Below are positions 18,330-25,804 of a stretch of DNA of 64,000 nt, in pieces (within the stretch, counting starts at the first letter, position 1; every line of letters begins with the position of its first letter). A program made the translations under genes and the position numbers. Source of the stretch: Limnohabitans sp. 63ED37-2 (GTDB lineage: Bacteria > Pseudomonadota > Gammaproteobacteria > Burkholderiales > Burkholderiaceae_C); NCBI RefSeq assembly GCF_001412535.1, contig NZ_CP011774.1:57501-121500 (forward strand). The letters run 5' to 3'. A model generated the notes under the pieces. It made no database searches and had not been told where the DNA came from. It saw only the letters and a list, made by a program, of their open reading frames with translations.

Positions 18330-19312
18330 TGGCTTGGTTTGAAGGCTTCGAGCGGCAAACCCTCACAGTGGCGGGCTTGCCCGTCTGTTTTCGGCAATCG
18401 GCCGATTGGGCTGCGCAAGCGCATCTGCCTGTGTTGGTGCTGCTCCACGGCTTTCCGCAAACCCATGTCATGTGGCACCGCGTCGCGCAAAACCTGCGCG
18501 GCCGTTACCGCTTGGTCATGCCCGACCTGCGGGGTTACGGCGACTCATCGCATGCCGTGGGTGACGCCGAGCACGCGCATTACAGCAAACGCGCCATGGC
18601 GAAAGAAGTGGTGGACTTGGTCGACGCATTGGGTGTGGGTGATTTTTTCCTGTGCGGTCACGACCGAGGTGGCCGCGTGGCGCACCGTTTGGCGCTGGAC
18701 CATGCCCAGCGCGTCAAGAAATTGTGCGTCATCGACATCGCGCCAACGTTTGACATGTACAGCGGTCTGTGGAGCACATCGCCGAGTAAAGCCCCGGAGG
18801 TCTCCGGCCCGGTGGTCGACCCGTACTTTGCGTTTGCACAGGCCTACTACCACTGGTTCCACCTGACGCAGCCTGCACCGCTGCCCGAGTTCATGATTGG
18901 CGGCAACCCCAAGGCCTATCTGCACGCCAAGCTCGGCGGCTGGGGCAGTCAGGGCTTGGGCTACATCGAGCCTGTAGCCTTGGCCGAATACGAACGCGCC
19001 TTTTGCAACCCCGCACTCAACGACAAGGGTTGGTCCGCCGCGATCCACAGCGCGGCCGAAGACTATCGCGCCAGTGCAGGCATCGACCTGCAGCACGACC
19101 GACAAGGCCGAGAGCGCGGCGACAAAATCGCCTGCGACACGCTGGTCTTGTGGGGCAGCCGAGGTGTGGTCAACCGCATGTTCAAACCGGTTGAGCTGTG
19201 GCAGGCGCAATGTGCGGGCCATGTGGCGGGGCAGGTCATGGCCTCTGGCCATTTCATTCCGGAAGAGTTACCCCAAGAGACCAGCGACGCGTTGGCAAAG
19301 TGGATGGTGTGA
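18329..19312 (+). CDS. Alpha/beta hydrolase of the fluoroacetate/haloacetate dehalogenase family
   Basis: 327 residues. The residues described for fluoroacetate dehalogenase are all in place: nucleophile D112 with R113 and R116 in GHDRGGRVAHR, D136 in IDIAPT, the halide-stabilising H175-W176 in YYHWFHL, Y246 in EDYRASA and the general base H308 in ASGHFIP. HGFPQTH (40-46) forms the oxyanion hole. It starts on the last base of the receptor's stop (TGATG). Relatives with this signature release fluoride or chloride from 2-haloacids, though many are annotated as epoxide hydrolases. Its place as the last gene of an aromatic operon is unusual. Defluorination is inferred from residues only. Confidence 0.8.
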   Translation: MAWFEGFERQTLTVAGLPVCFRQSADWAAQAHLPVLVLLHGFPQTHVMWHRVAQNLRGRYRLVMPDLRGYGDSSHAVGDAEHAHYSKRAMAKEVVDLVDALGVGDFFLCGHDRGGRVAHRLALDHAQRVKKLCVIDIAPTFDMYSGLWSTSPSKAPEVSGPVVDPYFAFAQAYYHWFHLTQPAPLPEFMIGGNPKAYLHAKLGGWGSQGLGYIEPVALAEYERAFCNPALNDKGWSAAIHSAAEDYRASAGIDLQHDRQGRERGDKIACDTLVLWGSRGVVNRMFKPVELWQAQCAGHVAGQVMASGHFIPEELPQETSDALAKWMV

Positions 19313-19358
19313 GGGTTGCGCTTGACAGTTCCGACTGTCATCCCGGCTCTCAATGGTC

Positions 19359-19379
19359 ATCCCGGGCTTGACCCGGGAT
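19359..19379. repeat. Dispersed palindromic hairpin (ATCCCGGG type) between convergent genes
   Basis: ATCCCGGG-CTTGA-CCCGGGAT has perfect 8-bp arms around a 5-nt loop, preceded by a half copy (GTCATCCCGG at 19337-19346). It sits in the 83-base gap between the convergent dehalogenase-like and YecA-like genes. The same kind of unit recurs at 45861-45975. It may serve as a two-way transcription end. No U-tract follows. Confidence 0.7.
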
Positions 19380-19395
19380 CCATCTTCGCGGAGTC

Positions 19396-20169
19396 TCAAG
19401 CCCCGCAGCACTTTTTGTATTTCTTCCCGCTCCCACAACTGCAAGCATCGTTGCGCCCGGGTGTGGCTTCCTTGATGACCTGGGCCACACGCGGGCCGAT
19501 GTTGCGCCAAATTTCGCGCAGGTCATACACCGCCCACAGCGCCTCGCCATAAGCGTTCAGGCGCTCTTCGCTCACGCTGGGTGGGCCGTCTTCCGACAAG
19601 GCCGACAGGGTTGGCACCGCGTCGTCGTCTTCGGTCAGGGCCACGATGGCTTCGAGCGACAAGTCGTACCACTTGGCCGCGTCTTTGTCCTTGGGTGTGG
19701 CCCATTCTTCGGGCCAGTTTTCTACCGCGAACATGAAGCCCAGTGCCCACACCTGGGCAAACGAGGGGATTTCGCTGTCTTCGATCTCCTCGCGCTCTTC
19801 AGGCGGCAGCGATGCGATGGCGCCCCGCACATCCATCACTTCGGGCGCATAGGCCTTGTCGTCGTCCAATGCTTCCACGGGGGTGTCCAGCGCGAGCTTG
19901 ATTTCGTCAAAGCGCCGCTGCCACAAAGCCAGAAACTGGTGGCGCTGCGCGTCATCGGCAAAGCTGCCCCCATCCTCGCCCTCGTCCACCCCCAGCAGCA
20001 TGGGCAACCACTCGCTGTCGGGAATGGCGCGGCGGCAGCACACCAACGCCGCCATGAAGCCCTCACAAAACTCCCACTGCGGCGTCTCTTCAAAGCGCTC
20101 GCGCAGGTCGTCCAGGATGTTGTCCAGGGTGTCAAAGTCTTCGGCTTCCAAGTCAGCGGTGGTGTTCAT
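19396..20169 (-). CDS. UPF0149/YecA-family protein with C-terminal SEC-C metal-binding motif
   Basis: 257 residues, strongly acidic. The UPF0149 domain covers about 30-200 (FCEGFMAALVCCRRAIP, ALGFMFAVENWPEEW), and the C terminus RNDACSCGSGKKYKKCC is a zinc-binding SEC-C motif as in SecA and YecA. Such proteins are thought to interact with ribosomes or protein-folding machinery, but a precise job is not established. It is transcribed away from the PIN-domain gene with a 19-base gap, so it may be the last gene of the lptA-rpoN-rlmL group. Confidence 0.88.
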   Translation of the reverse strand: MNTTADLEAEDFDTLDNILDDLRERFEETPQWEFCEGFMAALVCCRRAIPDSEWLPMLLGVDEGEDGGSFADDAQRHQFLALWQRRFDEIKLALDTPVEALDDDKAYAPEVMDVRGAIASLPPEEREEIEDSEIPSFAQVWALGFMFAVENWPEEWATPKDKDAAKWYDLSLEAIVALTEDDDAVPTLSALSEDGPPSVSEERLNAYGEALWAVYDLREIWRNIGPRVAQVIKEATPGRNDACSCGSGKKYKKCCGA

Positions 20170-20188
20170 AGCGGTCTCTTCAAAAAAT

Positions 20189-20671
20189 TCAGGCCGTCTC
20201 CAAGACGTCCATCAAGGGGTTCAGCGCCACGCCGCAGCGCTCCAGGCGTTTTTTCATGCAGAGCACTTGCGCGTCTTTGCTGTGCAGGGTGGCGGTGTGA
20301 GCCACGGCGAGGTCGATGAACTTTTGGTCATCGGCGTCTTTGCAGGCGTAGGGGGCTTTGGGCGCGTCGGGCAACAGGTGGGCCCAGCGGTCAAAGTGGC
20401 CCAGCACGGCGCTGGCGGGTAGCTCGCGGTGCGTCAGGCGTTTGACGATTTGCGGGTAGGCCAGCACGCGGGCAAGTTCTTCGCGCATGGCGGCGGTGGC
20501 CAGCCACTGCGTGCTGCCGCGCTCCACGCTGGTGCGCAGGGCTTCGGCCTTGGGTTCGTCAAACACCCACAGGTCGAGCACGATGTTGGTGTCCAGCACA
20601 CGGCGCACGGGGGCTTGGGCTAAGTCTGCGCCCGGACCTTCCTTCAAGGCTGCGCCTACCACCAGGCTCAT
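20189..20671 (-). CDS. PIN-domain protein, putative toxin-type ribonuclease
   Basis: 160 residues. The PIN fold is shown by VLDTNIVLDLW with D27, an internal acidic residue in REELARVL and the DADDQKFIDLA acidic cluster near 113-118, the metal ligands of PIN RNases. It belongs to the group annotated as putative toxin-antitoxin component, PIN family. No small antitoxin gene is next to it; instead its start overlaps the stop of the rRNA methyltransferase gene by 4 nt. A housekeeping RNA-processing role linked to that enzyme is therefore as likely as toxicity. Confidence 0.85.
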   Translation of the reverse strand: MSLVVGAALKEGPGADLAQAPVRRVLDTNIVLDLWVFDEPKAEALRTSVERGSTQWLATAAMREELARVLAYPQIVKRLTHRELPASAVLGHFDRWAHLLPDAPKAPYACKDADDQKFIDLAVAHTATLHSKDAQVLCMKKRLERCGVALNPLMDVLETA

Positions 20672-21987
20672 GGTGCAGACGTTCCCGATGTGTCGGTGCC
20701 GGTCGTGCCTGCTGGGCTGCTCGTGCCTTCACCAGACACGCGCTTCAAGCTGCCTTTGATCATGTCAAAACGGAACAAGCGGCATTCGATGGGGCCGTTC
20801 CACATGGGCACGCGGCGCGATTCTTTCAGGCGCATTTTGCTGGGCAGCTTCAGGTCGGGCGTGAGCATCCAGGCGCTCCAGCCGCTGTAGTTTTTCTTCC
20901 AGTGGCTGGCCAGTTGGGCGAAGAAGTCGCCGCCGTCGTCGGTCTGGGCAGTCTCGCGGTGGTGGCTTGGGGTGGCAGCGCGGGAGCTGGCCAGCGCCCC
21001 CGGCTGGAAGTTGTCGCGCCCGCGCCCGGCCACACCCGCTGCGGCAATGCGCTCGCCATAGGGTGGGTTGAGCAGCATCACGCCAGGCGTCTCGCTGGGC
21101 GGCATGCGTTGCAGGGCGTCGCCACCCCGGAACTCGATCACGCCCGACACGCCTGCGCGCTCGGCATTACGCTCTGAAAAGTCCACCATGCGGAAGGCCA
21201 CATCGCTGCCAAAGACGGGCGCGGTGGGTTCGTGTTCCAGGTCACGGGCTTCTTCGATCAGGCCTTGCCAAACGTGGTTCTGGAAGGGCAGCAATTTTTC
21301 AAAGCCAAAGCGACGCTGCAAACCGGGCGCGATGCCGCAGGCGATTTGCGCCGCTTCGATCGGGATGGTGCCGCTGCCGCAGCAGGGGTCGTACAGCGGC
21401 GTGGTGCCGTCCCAGCCGCTGGCCGCGATCATGGCGGCGGCCAGGGTTTCCTTCAAAGGTGCGTCGCCCTTGTCGGTGCGCCAGCCGCGCTTGAACAGCG
21501 GCTCGCCCGAGGTGTCGATGTAGAGCGTGGCTGTTTCGGGCGTCAGGTGCGCATAGATTCGCACATCGGGCCAGCTGGTGTCCACGTTGGGGCGCTCGCC
21601 ACGCTTGGCGCGAAAGCGGTCGGCCACCGCGTCTTTGATTTTGAGCGCCGCAAAGTTCAGGCTGGTCAGTGGGCTGTGCTGCGCCGTGATGTCGATCTTG
21701 AAAGTCTGTTTGGGCGTGAACCAAATTTCCCAAGCCACATCGCTGGCCGCGTTGTACAGGTCGTTTTCGTTGCGGTAGTCGGTCACCGACAGCTGCACCA
21801 GCACGCGCTGCGTCAGGCGGCTGTGCAGGTTGATGCGCATGGCGTCGCGCCAGGAGGCTCGGGCCATCACGCCGCCGCGGCCCGTGAGCAGGTCGTGGCC
21901 TGTCAGGCCCGTGATGGCGTGCACCTCGTCGGCCAAAAAGCCCTCAACGCCCGCGGCGCAAGGCATGAACAGGTTCAAAGAATTCAC
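20668..21987 (-). CDS. 23S rRNA (guanine-N2)-methyltransferase, RlmL-like (THUMP + SAM domain)
   Basis: 439 residues. The N-terminal THUMP/ferredoxin-like region (about 1-165) is followed by a Rossmann methyltransferase with YDPCCGSGTIPIEAA (SAM binding) and the catalytic LLNPPYGER motif. This corresponds to the first half of E. coli RlmKL (which makes m2G2445); the RlmK half is absent. The assigned start is a GTG 13 bases after the rpoN stop. ATG at residue 8 is an alternative. A low-complexity insert after NPPYGERI (about 310-345) is unusual. Probably cotranscribed with rpoN. Confidence 0.87.
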   Translation of the reverse strand: MNSLNLFMPCAAGVEGFLADEVHAITGLTGHDLLTGRGGVMARASWRDAMRINLHSRLTQRVLVQLSVTDYRNENDLYNAASDVAWEIWFTPKQTFKIDITAQHSPLTSLNFAALKIKDAVADRFRAKRGERPNVDTSWPDVRIYAHLTPETATLYIDTSGEPLFKRGWRTDKGDAPLKETLAAAMIAASGWDGTTPLYDPCCGSGTIPIEAAQIACGIAPGLQRRFGFEKLLPFQNHVWQGLIEEARDLEHEPTAPVFGSDVAFRMVDFSERNAERAGVSGVIEFRGGDALQRMPPSETPGVMLLNPPYGERIAAAGVAGRGRDNFQPGALASSRAATPSHHRETAQTDDGGDFFAQLASHWKKNYSGWSAWMLTPDLKLPSKMRLKESRRVPMWNGPIECRLFRFDMIKGSLKRVSGEGTSSPAGTTGTDTSGTSAP

Positions 21988-22000
21988 AGGGAAACGTTTC

Positions 22001-23542
22001 TCAAAGGGTTTTGCGCAGGTTGGCGGGCGCGATCTTCAGGGCTTCGCGGTACTTGGCCACCGTGCGGCGGGCGCAGTCGATGCCTTGCTCTTTCAGCATC
22101 TCGGAAATCTGGTTGTCCGACAGCGGCTTGGCGGGTTTTTCGGCGGCGACAAACTGCTTGATGAGCGCCCGCACCGCGGTGCTTGACGCCGCGCTGCCGC
22201 TGTCGGTGCCTAGGCCCGAGCCAAAAAAGTACTTCAGCTCAAACGTGCCTTGCGGCGTTGCCATGTATTTGGCCGTGGTCACGCGGCTGATGGTGGACTC
22301 GTGCATGCCCAGCTCGTCGGCGATCTCGCGCAGCACCAGCGGGCGCATGGCCAGCTCGCCGTGCGTGAGGAAGTTTTTTTGCCGCTCCACGATGGCGGTG
22401 GACACGCGCAAGATGGTGTCAAAGCGCTGCTGGATGTTCTTGATGAACCAGCGCGCTTCTTGCAGGCGCTGCTGCAGGCCCGCGTGGTTGTCGCCTTTGC
22501 CGCCGCGCAGGGCGTTGGCATAGATGTCGTGCACACGCAGCTTGGGCATCACGTCGGGGTTGAGCTGGATGCGGAATTTGGGCGTGGCGGTCTTGCTGGT
22601 GTTCACCACCAACACGTCGGGGATGATGATGTTTTGCTCGGCCTGCACAAAGGGGCGGCCGGGCTTGGGCTCGAGCCGGGCGATGAACGCGATGGCGGTT
22701 TTGACCACAGCCTCATTCAGGCCGCAGGCCACCGCCAGCCGTTTGAAATCGCGCTTGGCCAGCATCTCCAGCGGCTGGGCACACATGGCGAGCGCGGCTT
22801 GGGCCACTTCGTCGTCGGGGTCGTCCTGCAGCCAGGCCTTGATTTGGATGCGCAGGCACTCGGCCAAGTCGCGTGCGCCCACGCCCACGGGTTCGAGCGA
22901 TTGCAGCAAACCCAGCGCCACCGTGAATCGGTGCACCAGCTCGTCGATTTGCTCGTAATCATCGCTGCCCGCCAAGCTCGTGGCCAGCTCGGGCAGGGTG
23001 TCGGTCAGGTAGCCGTCGTCGTTGAGCGACTCGATCAGAAAGCGCAGCGCAGCGCTGTCCACTTCGGACAGGCGCAGCGACAGCGCCTGGCGGTGTAAAA
23101 AGTCAGTGAGGGACCCACTGCTGCGGGCCAGGTCAATGGCGTCGGCGGTTTCTTCGCCGTTGTTTTGGCGTGGTGCCGCGTCACCGCCCCATTCGCTGTC
23201 GTCGGGGCGCATGTCCACGCTCCCGTCACCGTCCCAGCTCTCGGCCACATCGGTCACCGCTTCGTCACGGGTTTCGCTGGGGCCATCGTCGCTGCTGCTG
23301 GTGGTGCTGGCGCTTTCGCTCACCCGGTCGCCCAGGCTGACGTGGGTGTCGGCTTGGTCCAGGCCAAAGGCCTCGGCGGGCGCTTCTTCTTCGGCACGCT
23401 CCAAAAACGGGTTCTCGTCCAGCATTTGGTCGACCTCTTGCGACAACTCCAGCGTGGACAGTTGCAGCAGGCGAATCGATTGTTGCAACTGGGGCGTGAG
23501 CGCCAGGTGCTGGGACATGCGAAGCGACAGGCCGGGCTTCAT
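22001..23542 (-). CDS. rpoN: RNA polymerase sigma-54 factor
   Basis: 513 residues. Region I (LSLRMSQHLALTPQLQQSI) lies at the N terminus, then an acidic linker (about 60-140), the core-binding region and the C-terminal RpoN box ARRTVAKYRE. Start ATG 23542 gives the family's MKPGLSLR-like opening; upstream codons in frame belong to a shadow of lptB. It directs transcription of nitrogen, carbon-source and motility genes together with enhancer-binding proteins. It follows lptB by 37 bases as in most proteobacteria, but the expected hpf gene downstream is replaced by the rRNA methyltransferase. Confidence 0.97.
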   Translation of the reverse strand: MKPGLSLRMSQHLALTPQLQQSIRLLQLSTLELSQEVDQMLDENPFLERAEEEAPAEAFGLDQADTHVSLGDRVSESASTTSSSDDGPSETRDEAVTDVAESWDGDGSVDMRPDDSEWGGDAAPRQNNGEETADAIDLARSSGSLTDFLHRQALSLRLSEVDSAALRFLIESLNDDGYLTDTLPELATSLAGSDDYEQIDELVHRFTVALGLLQSLEPVGVGARDLAECLRIQIKAWLQDDPDDEVAQAALAMCAQPLEMLAKRDFKRLAVACGLNEAVVKTAIAFIARLEPKPGRPFVQAEQNIIIPDVLVVNTSKTATPKFRIQLNPDVMPKLRVHDIYANALRGGKGDNHAGLQQRLQEARWFIKNIQQRFDTILRVSTAIVERQKNFLTHGELAMRPLVLREIADELGMHESTISRVTTAKYMATPQGTFELKYFFGSGLGTDSGSAASSTAVRALIKQFVAAEKPAKPLSDNQISEMLKEQGIDCARRTVAKYREALKIAPANLRKTL

Positions 23543-23579
23543 GGCTGTGCTCTCGTGAAATGGACGCGTGGAGTGCTCA

Positions 23580-24338
23580 TCACATCCGGAAGTGTTCGCC
23601 CAGGTACACCCGGCGCACATCGGCGTTGGCCACGATCTCGTCGGGCGTGCCCTCGGCCAGCACGCGGCCTTCGCTGATGATGTACGCGTGGTCACAAATG
23701 CCCAGCGTCTCGCGCACGTTGTGGTCGGTGATGAGCACACCAATGCCGCGCTGCTTGAGGAAGGCGATGATGCGCTGGATCTCGATCACCGCGATCGGGT
23801 CGATGCCTGCAAAAGGCTCGTCCAGCAAGATGAAACGCGGGTCGGTGGCCAGTGCACGGGCAATCTCCACGCGGCGGCGCTCACCACCCGACAGCGCCAC
23901 CGAGGGCGAGTCGCGCAGGTGGTCCACACGCAAATCGGCCAGCAGTTCGCTCAGGCGTTTTTCCACCTCGGCGGGGCTCAGGGCGCGGCCTTGGGTATCG
24001 GTTTGCAGCTCCAGAATGGCCCGCACGTTGTCGGCCACCGAGAGCTTGCGGAAGATCGACGCTTCTTGCGGCAAATAAGACAAACCCATGCGCGAGCGCT
24101 TGTGGATGGGCATGCGGGTGACGTCTTCGCCGTCGATCAGGATCTGTCCGCCATCGGCCCGCACCAGGCCCACGATCATGTAAAACGAGGTGGTCTTGCC
24201 CGCGCCGTTGGGGCCGAGCAAACCCACCACTTCGCCCTTGTCCACCTGCACCGACACATCGTGCACCACCTTGCGGCTGCCGTAGGCTTTTTTGAGGTGG
24301 CGAGCTTCCAGGCGGCTGCTGACGTCGGGCTGGCTCAT
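23580..24338 (-). CDS. lptB: LPS export ABC transporter ATP-binding protein LptB
   Basis: 252 residues. Walker A GPNGAGKTTSFYMIVGL, signature LSGGERRRVEIARAL and Walker B FILLDEPFAGIDP are intact. It powers extraction of lipopolysaccharide from the inner membrane with LptFG and LptC and delivery to the LptA bridge. The start overlaps the lptA stop by 4 nt. Between lptA and rpoN the order matches other proteobacteria. Confidence 0.97.
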   Translation of the reverse strand: MSQPDVSSRLEARHLKKAYGSRKVVHDVSVQVDKGEVVGLLGPNGAGKTTSFYMIVGLVRADGGQILIDGEDVTRMPIHKRSRMGLSYLPQEASIFRKLSVADNVRAILELQTDTQGRALSPAEVEKRLSELLADLRVDHLRDSPSVALSGGERRRVEIARALATDPRFILLDEPFAGIDPIAVIEIQRIIAFLKQRGIGVLITDHNVRETLGICDHAYIISEGRVLAEGTPDEIVANADVRRVYLGEHFRM

Positions 24339-24964
24339 GGCTTTTGAGCGGGCGCTAAGCTTGGGCTGGTGCGCAAGCTGGGGGCGGCTGGGGGATTCGG
24401 GGGTGTGGGTGCTGAGGCGTTTCGGGGCGTGAGGATGGCCCGAACACGTTGGCCTTGGCCGTTGGCGGCTTGGCCATCCACGGTCATGACTTCGCTGGTG
24501 TTGTTGAACACGATGGTGTGGCCATTGAGCTGGTCGGCCACTTGGTTGCCGCGCAAGATGCGGACCTCGGCGCGTTGGCTTAGCGTGATGATGTCGGCCT
24601 GGTTGTCATAGGTGACCTGTTCGGCCTCGCCCTCGGTGAATTCGTTGACACCTTCGCGCTTTTGCCTGAAAAACACCCGCTCAGACGGTGCAGCCCACAG
24701 CCGGGCCACTTGACGGCCTTTGGCGTCTTGTTGCACTTCCATGCGGGAGGCACGCAAGACCAGGGTGCCCTTGGTCGCTTGGACTTTGCCGAGGAATTGC
24801 GTCAGCTGCCGGGCTTCGTCGTGGCGCATGCTGTCGGCTTCGATCTGCATGGGCTGTTCGCGGTCGGCTTTTTCGGCGTGGCTGGGCAAGGCCAGACCGC
24901 TGGCGCACAGGGCCAGCAGGCTCCAAAAGAAGAGGCGAAAGGGTGAAGTTGTTTTAAGGGGCAT
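24335..24964 (-). CDS. lptA: Lipopolysaccharide transport periplasmic protein LptA
   Basis: 209 residues. Signal peptide FRLFFWSLLALCASGLALPSHA, then the OstA-like beta-jellyroll: QPMQIEADSMRHDEARQLTQFLGKV...GTLVLRASRM. The C terminus is a Pro/Ala-rich tail. It bridges LPS across the periplasm from LptC to LptDE. ATG 24964 was chosen because it gives a clean signal peptide; 44 upstream codons do not. Its usual partner lptC is not upstream: the preceding 150 bases hold a terminator belonging to dsbA, so the lptA-lptB-rpoN unit needs its own promoter. Confidence 0.93.
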   Translation of the reverse strand: MPLKTTSPFRLFFWSLLALCASGLALPSHAEKADREQPMQIEADSMRHDEARQLTQFLGKVQATKGTLVLRASRMEVQQDAKGRQVARLWAAPSERVFFRQKREGVNEFTEGEAEQVTYDNQADIITLSQRAEVRILRGNQVADQLNGHTIVFNNTSEVMTVDGQAANGQGQRVRAILTPRNASAPTPPNPPAAPSLRTSPSLAPAQKP

Positions 24965-25049
24965 GAATCTTGCTGAGAACCGTGCCCATTGTAGGTGCAA
25001 GCGCCCCGTGCCGTGCCCGCAGCTGGGCAATAAATCCCATGGCAGCCAC

Positions 25050-25082
25050 AAAAAAAAGCCCGCGCGGGTCAGCGGCGGGCTT
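25050..25082 (-). terminator. Rho-independent terminator of dsbA
   Basis: On the minus strand AAGCCCGC and GCGGGCTT form an 8-bp stem followed directly by a run of eight T (the complement of the A-run at 25050-25057). It lies about 35 bases after the dsbA stop and separates that unit from lptA. Confidence 0.88.
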
Positions 25083-25116
25083 CGGGGGGGGAGCATCCCG
25101 CTGGGATGCCTGGGGC

Positions 25117-25758
25117 TCAGCGGCCCTGGCGGGTCTGCGCAATCAGCGCGTCGGCCACTTGCAGGGCGCGGGGCATGCTGCCGGCCAGGGTGCCATCGAT
25201 GTAGAAGCGACCCGCCACGCCCAAGGACGGCACGCCTTCGATTTTGAAGTCGTTTTGCAGCTGTACCGCACGTTTGGCCTTAGTGGCCACGCCAAAGGAC
25301 TTGTAGGTCTCGGCGAACTTGGCTTTGTCAATGCCTTGCTTTTCGGCCCAAGCCAGCACAGACGCATCGCTGTTGAGCATCAGTTTTTCACCATGGATGG
25401 CGGTGAACACCCGGATGTGCATCTTCTCGACCAAGTTCATGGCTTCGAGGGTGTAGTACAGGCGTTGCTGGGGCACGAAGTCGTCACGGAATGCCACAGG
25501 CACACGGCGCACCACCACGTCTTTGGGCGCGTTTTTGGCCCACTGCTCGAAGGCGGGCTCAAACTGGTTGCAGTGGGGGCAGCTGTACCAGAAGAACTCC
25601 AGCACCTCGATCTTGCCGCTGCCCGCCTCGGTGGCCACAGGGCGCTCCAGGGTGATGTAGTCCTTGCCTGAGCGGAAGGCTTGCTGCGCCCAGGCAGATG
25701 CCGTGCCCATCCAGGTGGTCACAGACAGCATGGCGGTGGAAAAAAGGCGTCGTTTCAT
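25117..25758 (-). CDS. dsbA: Thiol:disulfide interchange protein DsbA
   Basis: 213 residues. Signal peptide MKRRLFSTAM...SAWAQ, then a thioredoxin fold with the redox motif C60-PHC63 in EFFWYSCPHCNQFEPAFEQW, the usual DsbA dipeptide. The cis-Pro is in EGVPSLGVAGRFY. It introduces disulfides into periplasmic proteins and is reoxidised by DsbB. It follows the SPOR protein and argS on the same strand, a gene order common in Burkholderiales. The ATG at 25758 has a GGAG site; the longer frame upstream is a shadow. Confidence 0.94.
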   Translation of the reverse strand: MKRRLFSTAMLSVTTWMGTASAWAQQAFRSGKDYITLERPVATEAGSGKIEVLEFFWYSCPHCNQFEPAFEQWAKNAPKDVVVRRVPVAFRDDFVPQQRLYYTLEAMNLVEKMHIRVFTAIHGEKLMLNSDASVLAWAEKQGIDKAKFAETYKSFGVATKAKRAVQLQNDFKIEGVPSLGVAGRFYIDGTLAGSMPRALQVADALIAQTRQGR

Positions 25759-25804
25759 GGAGGCTCCTTGAAGGGTGCACCCCAGGGGGTGCGAAGTGGG
25801 TGTT

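Noticed and set aside
20189..20671. Calling the PIN protein a VapC toxin
   Set aside because: There is no adjacent antitoxin and the gene is coupled to an rRNA methyltransferase, so the toxin name is not supported.
25049..25116. Possible small RNA between dsbA and lptA
   Set aside because: The hairpin with T-run is fully explained as the dsbA terminator.
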